The notes beneath the pieces were generated by a model. The model was not told the DNA's origin, searched no databases, and worked only from the letters and a program-made list of their open reading frames with translations. The position numbers and the translations under genes were made by a program. This document shows, in pieces, positions 34,880-45,402 of a stretch of DNA of 64,000 nucleotides (within the stretch, counting starts at the first letter, position 1; the number at the start of each line of letters is the position of its first letter). The DNA lies in NCBI RefSeq assembly GCF_019966495.1, contig NZ_JAIMIA010000010.1, forward strand, positions 1 to 64,000, given 5' to 3'. Origin of the DNA: Tateyamaria pelophila (GTDB taxonomy: Bacteria; Pseudomonadota; Alphaproteobacteria; Rhodobacterales; Rhodobacteraceae).

Positions 34880-36106
34880 TCAAATCACAAACTGCACCAG
34901 CATTTCGTCATCCGTGATATCCGTGTAAGTGAACCCGGCAGCATCCAATTCGCTAAAGAAACGCGCGAAATTATCGGGATGCGTTGTTTCGATACCAATC
35001 AAGACCGACCCAAAGTTTCGGGCAGACTTCTTCAGATACTCAAACCGCGCGATGTCATCATCCGGCCCAAGAATGTTCAGGAAATCCTTCAGTGCACCGG
35101 GACGCTGTGGCAGGCGGAGAATGAAGTATTTTTTCACACCCGAATATCGCTGCGCCCGCTCCTTGACCTCGGGCAAACGCTCAAAATCAAAGTTGCCGCC
35201 GGATGCGATGCATACAACGGTTTTGCCCTTGATCTGATCCTTAACGTCCGCCAGCGCTTCGATAGACAAAGCACCTGCCGGTTCCAGAACGATGCCTTCC
35301 ACATTCAACAATTCGATGATTGTCGTGCAGATACGATCTTCGGAAATGGACAATACATCCGCCGGATCCACCGTAGACAGGCGGGCAAAGGTACGCTGGC
35401 CGATTTTGGCAACGGCCGCCCCGTCCACAAAGGTATTGATCGGCGACACATCGACCGGCTTGCCCGCCCTTACGGCTTCACCGAGCGAGGTCGCACCGCT
35501 GGGTTCGGCAAAGGTATAGGCCGTCTTGTCTCCGAAATAACTGCGCGTGCCGGCAGAAAGACCACCCCCGCCGACGGGCAGGATGATACGGTCCGGGATA
35601 CGTCCCAATTGGTCTTCAATCTCGACGGCAACTGAAGCCTGCCCTTCAATCACATCCTCATCATCAAAGGGCGAGAGGAAGTGCGCGCCGACATCGGCGC
35701 AGTAGGACTGGGCCGACGCAAGCGTATCGTCGAAATAGTCACCGGTCAGACGGACCTCGACATCCGCACCTCCAAACATCTTGGTCTTCATGATTTTTTG
35801 CTGGGGCGTCGTGACTGGCATGAAAATCACCCCATGCACGCCAAAATGACGGCACATATAGGCAACGCCCTGGGCATGATTCCCCGCGCTGGCACAGACA
35901 AAGATCGCGCCCGGTTCTGACACTTTGCGCATCGCGTTGAAGGCGCCGCGCAGTTTATAAGATCGAACCGGGCTCAGATCTTCACGCTTGAGCCAGATAT
36001 CCGCGTCATAACGCTCCGACAGCAAATCGTTCCGCATAAGGGGCGTCGGCGGAAAAACGTCACGCATTGCCTGCGTGCCTGCGCGCGCATCATCCTGAAA
36101 GCTCAT
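34880..36106 (-). CDS. ilvA: Threonine ammonia-lyase (threonine deaminase)
   Basis: This PLP enzyme converts threonine to 2-oxobutanoate, the first committed step to isoleucine. The PLP lysine lies in SYKLRGAFNA, and the glycine-rich phosphate loop is PVGGGGLSAG. The 408 residues include one C-terminal ACT-like regulatory region (about 325-408: YFILRLPQRPGALKDFLNILG), shorter than the two-ACT E. coli biosynthetic enzyme. The gene is divergent from argG across 115 bases and convergent with the Hpt gene. Confidence 0.96.
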   Translation of the reverse strand: MSFQDDARAGTQAMRDVFPPTPLMRNDLLSERYDADIWLKREDLSPVRSYKLRGAFNAMRKVSEPGAIFVCASAGNHAQGVAYMCRHFGVHGVIFMPVTTPQQKIMKTKMFGGADVEVRLTGDYFDDTLASAQSYCADVGAHFLSPFDDEDVIEGQASVAVEIEDQLGRIPDRIILPVGGGGLSAGTRSYFGDKTAYTFAEPSGATSLGEAVRAGKPVDVSPINTFVDGAAVAKIGQRTFARLSTVDPADVLSISEDRICTTIIELLNVEGIVLEPAGALSIEALADVKDQIKGKTVVCIASGGNFDFERLPEVKERAQRYSGVKKYFILRLPQRPGALKDFLNILGPDDDIARFEYLKKSARNFGSVLIGIETTHPDNFARFFSELDAAGFTYTDITDDEMLVQFVI

Positions 36107-36221
36107 ATCGTGGCCCTTTTCTGCAATTTACCCGACCTAACTGGGCCGCAGGTTTCGGTCAATCTTGCCCCTGTGCAACAAAAACGATATCGGCAGCCAA
36201 ATCGTCAAAGGAAAATACAAG

Positions 36222-37439
36222 ATGAGCGCGCCCAAAAAAGTTGTGCTGGCCTATTCTGGTGGCCTCGACACCTCGATCATCCTCAAATGGCTACAAACCG
36301 AATATGGTTGCGAGGTTGTGACGTTCACCGCCGACCTCGGTCAAGGCGAAGAACTAGAACCCGCCCGCGCCAAGGCAGAAATGATGGGCGCATCGTCGAT
36401 CTATATCGAAGACGTTCGCGAAGAGTTCGTGCGCGATTTCGTGTTCCCGATGTTTCGGGCCAATGCGCTGTATGAGGGATTGTACCTGTTGGGAACGTCG
36501 ATTGCCCGGCCCTTGATTTCCAAACGTCTGGTCGAAATCGCCGCCATCGAAGGTGCCGATGCAGTCGCCCATGGTGCCACGGGCAAAGGCAACGACCAGG
36601 TTCGGTTCGAACTGGCCGCCTATGCCCTGAACCCTGACATCAAGCTCATTGCGCCTTGGCGTGAATGGGATCTGACCAGCCGGACCAAGCTGATCGACTT
36701 TGCGGAAAAAAACCAGATTCCGATCGCCAAGGACAAGCGCGGCGAGGCACCGTTCAGCGTCGATGCAAACCTGTTGCATACGTCGTCCGAAGGCAAAGTG
36801 CTCGAAGATCCGGCCGTCGACGCGCCCGATTACGTCTATCAGCGCACGGTCGCGCCAGAAGATGCACCGAACGAACCGGAATATATCGAGGTTGGGTTCG
36901 AGCGGGGCGATGCAGTCTCTATCAATGGCGAAATGATGTCACCTGCCACCATTCTGACCAAGCTGAACGAGCTTGGCGGCAAGCACGGGATTGGTCGTCT
37001 TGACTTGGTCGAAGGTCGGTTCGTGGGCATGAAATCGCGTGGCATTTACGAGACGCCAGGCGGCACCATCTTGCTTGAGGCGCATCGTGGCATCGAGCAG
37101 ATCACGCTTGATCGTGGTGCTGCGCACCTCAAGGACGAGATGATGCCCCGCTATGCGGAACTGATCTATAACGGTTTCTGGTTCTCGCCCGAGCGCGAAA
37201 TGCTACAAGCCCTGATCGATCACAGCCAGAAACACGTGACCGGAACAGTCCGTCTGAAACTGTACAAAGGTCTGGCCCGCACGGTTGGCCGCTGGTCCGA
37301 GCACAGTCTCTATTCCGAGGCGCATGTGACATTCGAGGACGATGCAGGTGCGTACGATCAAAAAGACGCAGCGGGATTTATCCAGTTAAACGCATTGCGG
37401 CTCAAGCTGCTGGCTGCGCGGGATCGTCGCCTCAAGTAA
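36222..37439 (+). CDS. argG: Argininosuccinate synthase
   Basis: ArgG joins citrulline and aspartate with ATP. From ATG 36222 (AAAGGAAAA upstream) the protein is 405 residues. The PP-loop SGGLDTS is at 12-18; [19 protein letters not shown] and [14 protein letters not shown] are further signatures. It is a single-gene unit, separate from argJ in this window. Its end overlaps the convergent sulfotransferase gene by eight bases. Confidence 0.98.
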   Translation: MSAPKKVVLAYSGGLDTSIILKWLQTEYGCEVVTFTADLGQGEELEPARAKAEMMGASSIYIEDVREEFVRDFVFPMFRANALYEGLYLLGTSIARPLISKRLVEIAAIEGADAVAHGATGKGNDQVRFELAAYALNPDIKLIAPWREWDLTSRTKLIDFAEKNQIPIAKDKRGEAPFSVDANLLHTSSEGKVLEDPAVDAPDYVYQRTVAPEDAPNEPEYIEVGFERGDAVSINGEMMSPATILTKLNELGGKHGIGRLDLVEGRFVGMKSRGIYETPGGTILLEAHRGIEQITLDRGAAHLKDEMMPRYAELIYNGFWFSPEREMLQALIDHSQKHVTGTVRLKLYKGLARTVGRWSEHSLYSEAHVTFEDDAGAYDQKDAAGFIQLNALRLKLLAARDRRLK

Positions 37440-38136
37440 TCTTATGTGCGGCGAGCGCCTCGTAATGAGGCAGCGCCGCACTCACGATCTGGGCATAGGT
37501 GCCGGACAACTCTGGCACAGGGCCTTCAGCCGCGTCAAATCCCGTGGAACGATGGACCGCGCCATACCAATGCGCGGCCCAGATTCCGTCCGCAGCATGT
37601 CCACCTTTCGGCCAGGTCAGCATTTTCTCATCCCAGTCTATGCCGATCCGGGCGCAGAGCTTTTGTAACATTCCGGCGGGATCACGCCTGATATCGGCCG
37701 AGTCTATGACAATCGGCGCATCCACCATGTCAAATATCCGGGCCTGCTGAACAAAGCCGATATCCTCCAGCGTCGGCCCTTCGCGTTTTTTGGCATAGCT
37801 TGCGATGACGCGCGCCGGGTGTCGGATCAGAAATACGTTTGTCATGTGCCGGGTCCAGTCGATTGGCCAGTCCGGCAACATGTGATGTGTCATGTGTTTT
37901 TGATAAAAAACAGGCTCTGATACAGGGGAATCCAGCGATTTCACCACATTGTCGTAAATGGTGTCCTGGGACCCGAGGATGTCATCTCTCATCGGGTGGT
38001 CCAGTCCCGTCGCCGTCAGATAGGCCGCATAAAACGGCTCGTCCACGACGCGGCAATCGCTGCGTGCGCCAAAGCTGTACATCATAGCTGTCGATAGATT
38101 GCGTGGTCCAGACCACATTGCGATACGTTTTGTCAT
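37432..38136 (-). CDS. Sulfotransferase-family protein
   Basis: The 234-residue protein begins [22 protein letters not shown], with the phosphate-binding loop ([10 protein letters not shown]) of PAPS-dependent sulfotransferases. The second region [17 protein letters not shown] corresponds to the 3'-phosphate-binding segment. Bacterial relatives are common in Roseobacter genomes and are often of unknown acceptor. No sulfate activation genes are adjacent. The 3' end overlaps argG by eight bases tail to tail. Confidence 0.88.
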   Translation of the reverse strand: MTKRIAMWSGPRNLSTAMMYSFGARSDCRVVDEPFYAAYLTATGLDHPMRDDILGSQDTIYDNVVKSLDSPVSEPVFYQKHMTHHMLPDWPIDWTRHMTNVFLIRHPARVIASYAKKREGPTLEDIGFVQQARIFDMVDAPIVIDSADIRRDPAGMLQKLCARIGIDWDEKMLTWPKGGHAADGIWAAHWYGAVHRSTGFDAAEGPVPELSGTYAQIVSAALPHYEALAAHKIT

Positions 38137-38223
38137 GGCGCCGACGCTAAGCGCGCAGATGACATTCGTAAACGGAAATTCACGGACGCGCGACCTCGCA
38201 GTGCTGTGACTTGAGCGCACCTA

Positions 38224-38246
38224 CCACTTGAGTCACGTTGAAGTGG
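38224..38246. repeat. Inverted repeat before msrA
   Basis: CCACTT (38224-38229) and AAGTGG (38241-38246) flank 11 bases, immediately before the msrA ribosome binding site. A second pair, TGACT and AGTCA, lies around 38206-38236. They may form an operator or an RNA hairpin near the start. No known consensus is matched. Confidence 0.35.
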
Positions 38247-38259
38247 AAGGAGCTTTTCT

Positions 38260-38919
38260 ATGACCCACTTTCATAACGTGAAAACCTACCTGCTGGGCCT
38301 GATGATCGTCGTTGGCCTCATCGCTCAGAGCAAATCGATACATGCGCAACAGTTTGAAACGCTAACAGTGGCAGGTGGCTGCTTCTGGTGCGTGGAGGCT
38401 GATTTTGAAAAGGTAGATGGCGTGGTTGAAGCTGTATCAGGCTTCTCCGGCGGAACTGTCGAGAACCCGACCTACAAGCAAGTGGTCAATGGCGGCACCG
38501 GTCACATCGAAGCGGTGCAGATCACCTATGACCCAAACACCGTCACGACAGCCACCTTGCTTTCCATGTTCTTTCGTTCGGTTGATCCGACAGATGCGGG
38601 CGGACAGTTTTGTGATCGCGGGTATTCCTATACAACTGCAATTTTTGCGGCTCCCTCGCAAATTGATGCTGCGAATGCAGCCAAGGCGCGGGCGCAGGCC
38701 GATCTTGGTCAGACTGTGGTGACACCTGTCCTCACCGCATCCGAGTTCTATCCAGCGGATGCAGGTCATCAGGACTATTACAAACAATCGAGTCTTGTTC
38801 TGACTCGCTTTGGTCCCAAGTCCAAAGCCAATGCGTACAAGGCCTATCGCGAAGCCTGCGGTCGCGACGAACGTGTCAGAGAGTTGTGGGGCTCCGCTGC
38901 ACCTTTCGCAGGCAGCTAG
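38260..38919 (+). CDS. msrA: Exported peptide-methionine (S)-S-oxide reductase
   Basis: MsrA repairs oxidised methionine. The 219-residue form carries an N-terminal signal ([24 protein letters not shown]), which places it in the periplasm, unlike the cytosolic E. coli enzyme. The active site is GGCFWC with the catalytic C41. [36 protein letters not shown] and GHQDYY are core motifs. The ribosome binding site is GAAGGAG. It is convergent with the PfkB kinase gene, overlapping by four bases. Confidence 0.95.
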   Translation: MTHFHNVKTYLLGLMIVVGLIAQSKSIHAQQFETLTVAGGCFWCVEADFEKVDGVVEAVSGFSGGTVENPTYKQVVNGGTGHIEAVQITYDPNTVTTATLLSMFFRSVDPTDAGGQFCDRGYSYTTAIFAAPSQIDAANAAKARAQADLGQTVVTPVLTASEFYPADAGHQDYYKQSSLVLTRFGPKSKANAYKAYREACGRDERVRELWGSAAPFAGS

Positions 38920-39794
38920 CCAAACCGTGCATCCTCGATGTCTTTGAGGTCGGGGATTACGTCAGCAGTGCCAAGCCGCATTACCATCAAGGCTCCGGCC
39001 TGTGTCGCAAGCCGCAACGATTGCACCATTGGCAGCCCGCGATCCAACCCCGCCACCAAGAAGCCCGTAAAGGTATCACCAGCCCCGGTCGTATCGACAG
39101 GAACGACGGGAACTGCGGCAACATGCGTCTCTGTTCCGGCGGAAACGTCGATCCACCGGCTCCCGTCACCGCCGAGTGTCACGACGATGTTGGCAATACC
39201 CAAATCCGTCAAATCCCGATCCAGCGCCGTCTTGAGCTGCGCAGCCTCAACCTCGTTCAACACCAACAGGTCGATGAACGACAAGACGGCTTCGACAGCA
39301 CCTGCGTCAAACGGTGCGGCCGCGTAAACAACCTTCAGGCCAAGCTCTCTGGCAATCCGGGCCGCATAGTTTTGTCCGCTTGTTTCATTCTGCATCACCA
39401 GCGTGTCGCCCGGAGATGCCGCAGACAAGGCTGCACCGATCATATCATCCGAAACCATTCGATTGGCGCCTGGGTAAATGACGATCTGGTTTTCACCATC
39501 GTCCGCAATCGAAATATTGGCGTGACCCGTTGCCTCGCCCGCGAGTGTCGTAATCTGGCTGGTGTCGACTCCGTACTCCAGTAACCTGTTGACGGTCCAG
39601 CCGCCGTCCTTACCCACGGCCCCGATATGGGTTACCCGCGCCGCGCCGCGTGCGATGGCCACCGACATGTTGGCACCCTTGCCGCCCAGCCCTTGCTGAT
39701 AAGACGTCGCACTCAGTGTTTCGCCAGCCGCAGGCAGGTGTGGAACACGATAGGCATTGTCGATGTTGATCGACCCGAGGTTCCAGACCGCCAT
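38916..39794 (-). CDS. PfkB-family carbohydrate kinase (ribokinase-like)
   Basis: The 292 residues show the PfkB signatures: [18 protein letters not shown] near the N-terminus and [17 protein letters not shown] near the C-terminus, with the catalytic base in GAGD. Overall it resembles ribokinase. Substrate cannot be assigned and no sugar transporter is beside it. The ATG shares one base with the maeB stop (TGATG), so it is translationally coupled to malic enzyme. Confidence 0.92.
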   Translation of the reverse strand: MAVWNLGSINIDNAYRVPHLPAAGETLSATSYQQGLGGKGANMSVAIARGAARVTHIGAVGKDGGWTVNRLLEYGVDTSQITTLAGEATGHANISIADDGENQIVIYPGANRMVSDDMIGAALSAASPGDTLVMQNETSGQNYAARIARELGLKVVYAAAPFDAGAVEAVLSFIDLLVLNEVEAAQLKTALDRDLTDLGIANIVVTLGGDGSRWIDVSAGTETHVAAVPVVPVDTTGAGDTFTGFLVAGLDRGLPMVQSLRLATQAGALMVMRLGTADVIPDLKDIEDARFG

Positions 39795-42049
39795 CAGCCG
39801 ACCTTGCAAGCAGCCAGCACCGCCATGTTCAGAATATCGTTGGCGGTCGAGTTTGAAGAGCAAATCTGGATTGACCCGCCAACACCCGCCAGGATCGGCC
39901 CGATGACAGTCGCACCGCCCATTTCCTGCATCAGTTTCACCGAAATGCTGGCCGAATGGCGCGCGGGGACCACCAGAATATTGGCCGGTCCGGTCAAACG
40001 CGAAAACGGGTAAGCCTGTTGGGCCTTTGGGTTCAAAGCCACATCGACCGTCATCTCCCCTTCATACTCGAAATTCACGCCACGTCTGTCCAAGACGAGC
40101 GGAGCCTGATGCATCTTTTCCGAACGCTCCGAGACGGGATAGCCGAAGGTCGAAAAGCTGACAAAAGCAACACGTGGCTCAAGGCCCATGTTACGGGCGA
40201 CGGTGGCAGCCTGTTCCGCGATATCGGCAAGGTTCTCTTCGTCCGGCCATTCATTTACCAATGTGTCCGCGATAAACACGATCCGGCCTTTGTGGACCAG
40301 CGCCGTAATGCCGGCCGCCTTACTGTTGGCGTCCGCATCGAAAACATGGTTGATTCGGTCCAGAATGTGAGCAGACTTGCGCGTTGCCCCCGTCACCAGA
40401 CCATCCCCATGACCGTGGGCCAGCATCAACGCCGAAAATACGTGCCGATCCCGCGCGGCCAGCCTGTGCACATCGGCGCCATCAAATCCGCGCCGTTGCA
40501 GCCGTTCGTAAAGATGAGTCTTGTAGCCATCCAGATGCGTCGTGTTGGCCGCATTGACGATTTCCAACTCCCGCGCGGCATCGCCCAACCCAGCGGCTTC
40601 CAGCTTGGTCTTGACGTCATCCGCGCGCCCGACCACCAGAGCCGTTCCAAAGCCGGATCGCTGATACATAACGGCCGCGCGCAAGACACGCGGATCATCG
40701 CCCTCGGCAAAGATCATACGCGCCTGTGCGGCACGGGCGCGAGCGTTGATCCCGGTCAGAATGCTGGCTGTCGGGTCCATCCGCGATTTCAGGCTGAGCT
40801 CGTAGGCATCCATATCGATAATGGGCCTGCGGGCCGCACCGGTATCCATGCCCGCCCGGGCAACCGCCGGGGGGATACGGTAAATCAGGCGGGGGTCAAA
40901 TGGCGTCGGAATGATGTAATCCCGGCCGAAACTCAGGTTCTTGCCATAGGCCAGCGCAACCTCATCGGGCACATCCTCGCGGGCCAAAGCGGCGAGCGCG
41001 TGGGCGCAGGCAATTTTCATCTCGTCGTTGATGGCACGGGCGTGGATATCAAGCGCACCCCGGAACAGGTAGGGGAAGCCCAGAACATTGTTGACCTGAT
41101 TGGGATAATCGCTGCGGCCCGTGGCGACGATGGCATCCATCCGCACGTCATGAGCCTCTTCCGGTGTGATCTCAGGATCGGGGTTGGCCATGGCAAAGAT
41201 CACCGGGTTGTCGCCCATGCTTTCCACCATTTCCGGGGTCACGGCCCCTTTGACCGACACACCCAGGAACACATCCGCACCGACCATCGCCTCTTTGAGG
41301 CTGCGCAATTCGGTTTTGACCGCATGGGCAGATTTCCACTGGTTCATGCCTTCACTGCGGCCCTGGTACACCACACCCTTGGTATCGCACATGATACAGT
41401 TGTCACGGCGCGCGCCCATGGATTTAAGCAACTCAATGCAGGCAATTCCAGCCGCGCCCGCGCCATTCAGCACGATCTTGACGTCTTCGATCTTTTTACC
41501 GGAAATATGCAGCGCATTGATCAGGCCCGCCGCACAGATGACCGCGGTACCATGCTGGTCGTCATGGAAAACGGGAATATCCATTTCCTCTTTCAGACGC
41601 TGCTCGATGATAAAACATTCAGGGGCCTTGATGTCTTCGAGGTTGATGCCGCCGAATGTCGGGCCCATCAGCTTGACCGCGTTACAGAACGCATCGGGAT
41701 CTTCGGTATCCAGCTCGATATCGATGGAGTTTACATCCGCGAAGCGTTTGAAGAGAACCGCCTTGCCCTCCATCACGGGTTTCGAACCCAGCGCACCAAG
41801 GTTCCCCAGGCCCAGAACGGCCGTCCCGTTTGAAATGACGGCCACCAGATTGCCCTTGTTGGTGTAATCATAGGCCAGTTCGGGATTGGCGGCGATGGCC
41901 TCGCAGGGCACGGCAACCCCCGGCGAATAGGCAAGACTCAGATCCCGTTGGGTCGTCATCGGAACGGTCGCCGTGATCTCGAATTTACCAGGCGTTGGCT
42001 CCATGTGGAACGCAAGCGCCTCTTCTGGCGTAACCTTTGACTTACTCAT
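39794..42049 (-). CDS. maeB: NADP-type malic enzyme with phosphotransacetylase-like domain
   Basis: MaeB decarboxylates malate to pyruvate. The 751-residue protein has an N-terminal malic domain (about 1-420; SLAYSPGVAVPCEAI, FHDDQHGTA, NGAGAAGIACIE) and a C-terminal phosphate acetyl/butyryl transferase domain (about 430-751), the two-domain type typical of proteobacteria, where the second domain is regulatory. The start is at MSKSKVTPEEAL (42049). It is divergent from mutS across 121 bases. Confidence 0.97.
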   Translation of the reverse strand: MSKSKVTPEEALAFHMEPTPGKFEITATVPMTTQRDLSLAYSPGVAVPCEAIAANPELAYDYTNKGNLVAVISNGTAVLGLGNLGALGSKPVMEGKAVLFKRFADVNSIDIELDTEDPDAFCNAVKLMGPTFGGINLEDIKAPECFIIEQRLKEEMDIPVFHDDQHGTAVICAAGLINALHISGKKIEDVKIVLNGAGAAGIACIELLKSMGARRDNCIMCDTKGVVYQGRSEGMNQWKSAHAVKTELRSLKEAMVGADVFLGVSVKGAVTPEMVESMGDNPVIFAMANPDPEITPEEAHDVRMDAIVATGRSDYPNQVNNVLGFPYLFRGALDIHARAINDEMKIACAHALAALAREDVPDEVALAYGKNLSFGRDYIIPTPFDPRLIYRIPPAVARAGMDTGAARRPIIDMDAYELSLKSRMDPTASILTGINARARAAQARMIFAEGDDPRVLRAAVMYQRSGFGTALVVGRADDVKTKLEAAGLGDAARELEIVNAANTTHLDGYKTHLYERLQRRGFDGADVHRLAARDRHVFSALMLAHGHGDGLVTGATRKSAHILDRINHVFDADANSKAAGITALVHKGRIVFIADTLVNEWPDEENLADIAEQAATVARNMGLEPRVAFVSFSTFGYPVSERSEKMHQAPLVLDRRGVNFEYEGEMTVDVALNPKAQQAYPFSRLTGPANILVVPARHSASISVKLMQEMGGATVIGPILAGVGGSIQICSSNSTANDILNMAVLAACKVG

Positions 42050-42170
42050 ATGCGGAAACCCTCCCTCGCGTCCGCCCCCTTTAGCGCAGCATGCCGTGTG
42101 CCTCAATCGACTTTGGCTTTTACTCCCCTGCCACGGTTTGTAAGGTCACCCGACCAAAGCGGGGACTGTC

Positions 42171-44801
42171 ATGACTGTCACGCCAATGATGGCGCAATAT
42201 CTCGAGATCAAGGCCGCCCACGAGGGCGCGCTTTTGTTTTATCGAATGGGCGACTTTTACGAGATGTTTTTTGACGACGCAGTTGCGGCGGCTGAAGCTC
42301 TGGACATTGCTCTGACGAAACGGGGCAAACATGACGGCAATGACATTCCCATGTGCGGCGTTCCGGTTCACGCCGCCGAAGGCTATTTGTTGACGCTCAT
42401 CCGCAAGGGATTTCGCGTCGCGGTTTGCGAACAGATGGAAAGCCCCGCAGAGGCCAAAAAACGTGGATACAAATCCGTCGTCAAACGCGACGTCGTCCGA
42501 TTGGTCACACCCGGCACCCTGACCGAAGACTCGTTGCTCGAAGCGCGGCGCCACAACTTTCTGGCCGCATTTGCGGAGGTGCGCGGGGAATGCGCATTGG
42601 CCTGGGTCGACATTTCCACGGGCGAGTTTCGCGTAATGGCGATGGATTCGGTCATGTTAGGGCCTGAATTGGCACGTTTGGCCCCGTCAGAATTGATTGT
42701 GGCCGACAGCAAAGAAACGGAACTGAGGCCCGTTGTCGAAGATTTCGGAATCCCTCTGACCGCGATTGGCCGCGCGGCGTTTGACAGCACGGGCGGCACA
42801 GAACGGTTGTGTGCGTTGTTCAAGGTATCGGCGCTGGACGGGTACGGCACCTTCACCCGGGCCGAAATCGGCGCGATGGGTGCCGTCATTGACTATCTCG
42901 ACATGACTCAGAAGGGGAAGCTGCCCCTGTTGCGCCCGCCACAACAAGAGGCGCAAGCCAGAACGGTTCAGATCGATGCGGCAACGCGCCGGAACCTTGA
43001 GTTGACATCCGCCCTGTCCGGTGGGCGAAACGGATCGCTCCTGGCGGTTATGGATCATACGGTCACAGCCGCTGGCGCACGCTTGCTTGAGGGGCGTCTT
43101 TCGTCCCCTTCCCGTGTGTTAGAGACGATATCAGCACGGATAGAGGCCGTGGACTACTGCGTGAACAACGCAAGCTATACACAAACAACCCGCTCCAACT
43201 TGCGCAGCGTCCCGGACATGAACCGAGCCTTGTCCCGCCTGTCGCTTGACCGTGGCGGGCCCCGCGACCTTGTCGCGTTGCGCAATGGACTGACCCAAGC
43301 ACAGGTGCTCAACGAAACAGCGCCATCCGATCTGCCTGAATTATTGACCAAGGCCATCGCTGATCTGGCTGGACATGAGAGCCTCATCGATCGGCTGGAC
43401 AATGATCTCGTAGCAGAACCTCCCCTGCTGGTGCGCGATGGCGGTTTCATCGCAACCGGATGCGACCCGGACCTGGACGAAGCACGACAACTGCGCGACG
43501 AAGGTCGGTCGGTGATCGCGCAATATCAGCAGAACTATGCGACCCAAAGCGGGATCCAATCCCTCAAGATCAAACACAACAACGTCCTTGGGTACTTCAT
43601 CGAAGTCACGGCAACCCATGCGGAAAAAATGCTGTCTGAACCGCTCAGCAACACGTTCATTCATCGCCAAACCACAGCCAATCAGGTCAGGTTCACCACA
43701 GTCGAACTGTCCGAGCTGGAAACCAAAATCCTGAACGCAGGCGGACGGGCGCTGGAGATCGAAAAGCGGCTCTATGAAAACCTGAGGGTCCTTGTCACGG
43801 ATCTTGCCCCGCAAATTGCCGAAACTGCGCGCGCTTTGGCCGAGATTGACCTGGCCACCGCCCTCGCCCATCTGGCCACGACGGAGAACTGGTGCAAGCC
43901 GACCCTCGACACCTCCCGTGCGTTCGAAGTTACGGGCGGCAGGCATCCGGTTGTCGAAAAAGCGCTCCGCCATCAGGGCGGCGCGGCGTTCATCGCAAAT
44001 GATTGTAGCCTGTCTGCGGAAAACGATGCCGCCATCTGGCTTTTGACCGGGCCGAACATGGCCGGAAAGTCGACATTCCTGCGGCAAAACGCATTGATCA
44101 CGATATTGGCGCAAATGGGCAGCTTTGTGCCGGCAACTTCCGCGCATATCGGTTTGGTCAGCCAAATTTTCAGCCGGGTCGGAGCATCGGATGATCTGGC
44201 GCGCGGGCGATCGACCTTTATGGTCGAGATGGTCGAAACCGCTGCGATCCTGAATCAGGCCGATGATCGCGCGCTTGTCATCCTCGATGAAATTGGGCGC
44301 GGCACGGCGACATATGATGGGCTGTCCATCGCTTGGGCCACGCTCGAACACCTGCATGATGTCAACAGATCGCGCGCGCTCTTTGCCACGCATTATCATG
44401 AAATGACCGCCCTTGCGTCGAAATTGGCGGGCGTGGAAAACGCGACCGTGGCCGTCAAGGAATGGGACGGCGAGGTTGTTTTCCTCCACGAGGTGCGGCG
44501 CGGCGCTGCCGACCGATCCTACGGCGTGCAGGTGGCGCAACTTGCGGGCTTGCCGCCAGCCGTTATCGCCCGTGCCCGCGTCGTGCTCGAAGCACTGGAG
44601 TCCGGAGAAAGAGAAGGCGGCGTCGCTCAGAAAACGTTCATCGATGATCTACCTCTGTTTTCGGTGAACCCCGCCCCGGTCGTGGCAAAACACGCCCCTT
44701 CCCCTGCGCTGGATATGCTGCAAGAGATTCATCCGGACGAACTGACCCCCCGTGACGCGCTGAACCTGATCTACAAACTGAAAGACGCGGCCAAATCCTG
44801 A
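42171..44801 (+). CDS. mutS: DNA mismatch repair protein MutS
   Basis: MutS recognises mispaired bases. The 876-residue protein has the mismatch-reading Phe-x-Glu motif in GDFYEMFFDDA, the clamp and lever domains, and an ATPase with Walker A GPNMAGKS at 627-634. The Walker B LVILDEIGRGT and the ATHYHEMT H-loop follow. The C-terminal tail is short. GGGGA lies seven bases before the ATG. It is transcribed alone and converges with grpE. Confidence 0.98.
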   Translation: MTVTPMMAQYLEIKAAHEGALLFYRMGDFYEMFFDDAVAAAEALDIALTKRGKHDGNDIPMCGVPVHAAEGYLLTLIRKGFRVAVCEQMESPAEAKKRGYKSVVKRDVVRLVTPGTLTEDSLLEARRHNFLAAFAEVRGECALAWVDISTGEFRVMAMDSVMLGPELARLAPSELIVADSKETELRPVVEDFGIPLTAIGRAAFDSTGGTERLCALFKVSALDGYGTFTRAEIGAMGAVIDYLDMTQKGKLPLLRPPQQEAQARTVQIDAATRRNLELTSALSGGRNGSLLAVMDHTVTAAGARLLEGRLSSPSRVLETISARIEAVDYCVNNASYTQTTRSNLRSVPDMNRALSRLSLDRGGPRDLVALRNGLTQAQVLNETAPSDLPELLTKAIADLAGHESLIDRLDNDLVAEPPLLVRDGGFIATGCDPDLDEARQLRDEGRSVIAQYQQNYATQSGIQSLKIKHNNVLGYFIEVTATHAEKMLSEPLSNTFIHRQTTANQVRFTTVELSELETKILNAGGRALEIEKRLYENLRVLVTDLAPQIAETARALAEIDLATALAHLATTENWCKPTLDTSRAFEVTGGRHPVVEKALRHQGGAAFIANDCSLSAENDAAIWLLTGPNMAGKSTFLRQNALITILAQMGSFVPATSAHIGLVSQIFSRVGASDDLARGRSTFMVEMVETAAILNQADDRALVILDEIGRGTATYDGLSIAWATLEHLHDVNRSRALFATHYHEMTALASKLAGVENATVAVKEWDGEVVFLHEVRRGAADRSYGVQVAQLAGLPPAVIARARVVLEALESGEREGGVAQKTFIDDLPLFSVNPAPVVAKHAPSPALDMLQEIHPDELTPRDALNLIYKLKDAAKS

Positions 44802-44835
44802 CCGCGTCTACGAGTTCTTTAGATGTACAGACGTG

Positions 44836-45399
44836 TTAACCGGCAGGTGTAGACGACACCCCGACTTGCGCCGGACGCAGCAGCCGATCGTGGAGCATGA
44901 ACCCTTCGGCTGCGACCTGAATGATATCGCCTGCCTTGGTGCCGGGAACGGGTGCTTCGAACATGGCCTGGTGGTGTTGCGGATCAAAGCGATCACCAAC
45001 CTCGGGCGCGATGATTTCGATGCCGTGCTTTTTGAACACGTTCAGCAGCTCGCGCATGGTCAGTTCGATGCCTTCAAGCAGCGGGCCGGCGACGCCGCGT
45101 TGCTCTTCGGATGTGGTCTCAAGGGCGCGCTTCATGTTGTCGTAAACCGGGAGCATATCGCGGGCCAGTTTCGAGCCGCCATAATTCTCGGCTTCTCGCC
45201 GGTCCTTGTCTGACCGCTTGCGCGCATTTTCCGCATCCGCAAGTGCGCGCATGAAGCGGTCTTTCAGCTGATCCCGCTCTGCGCGCAGTTGATCCAACTC
45301 CAGGGCTTCATCATCGATTTCAGCCATGTCTTCCGCAAATTCTTCATCTTCGGCGATTTCAATATCGTCCAGAAAATCGTCATTCCTAGGCTCTGCCAT
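44836..45399 (-). CDS. grpE: Nucleotide exchange factor GrpE
   Basis: GrpE releases ADP from DnaK. The 187 residues begin with an acidic segment (FLDDIEIAEDEEFAEDMAEID), then a long coiled coil (about 30-90, LRAERDQLKDRFMRALADAENARKRSDKD), then the beta domain (FDPQHHQAMFEAPVPGTKAGDIIQV). It follows hrcA by three bases, so the pair form an operon; dnaK and dnaJ are not in the window. Confidence 0.97.
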   Translation of the reverse strand: MAEPRNDDFLDDIEIAEDEEFAEDMAEIDDEALELDQLRAERDQLKDRFMRALADAENARKRSDKDRREAENYGGSKLARDMLPVYDNMKRALETTSEEQRGVAGPLLEGIELTMRELLNVFKKHGIEIIAPEVGDRFDPQHHQAMFEAPVPGTKAGDIIQVAAEGFMLHDRLLRPAQVGVSSTPAG

Positions 45400-45402
45400 G
45401 TT

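Noticed and set aside
39956-41833. Long open frame (625 codons) on the plus strand opposite maeB
   Set aside because: It lies wholly within the well-supported malic enzyme gene on the other strand and its product matches nothing recognisable. High-GC codon bias leaves the antisense frame open.
43341-44540. Long minus-strand frame (399 codons) opposite mutS
   Set aside because: Shadow of mutS; the MutS ATPase motifs on the plus strand are unambiguous.
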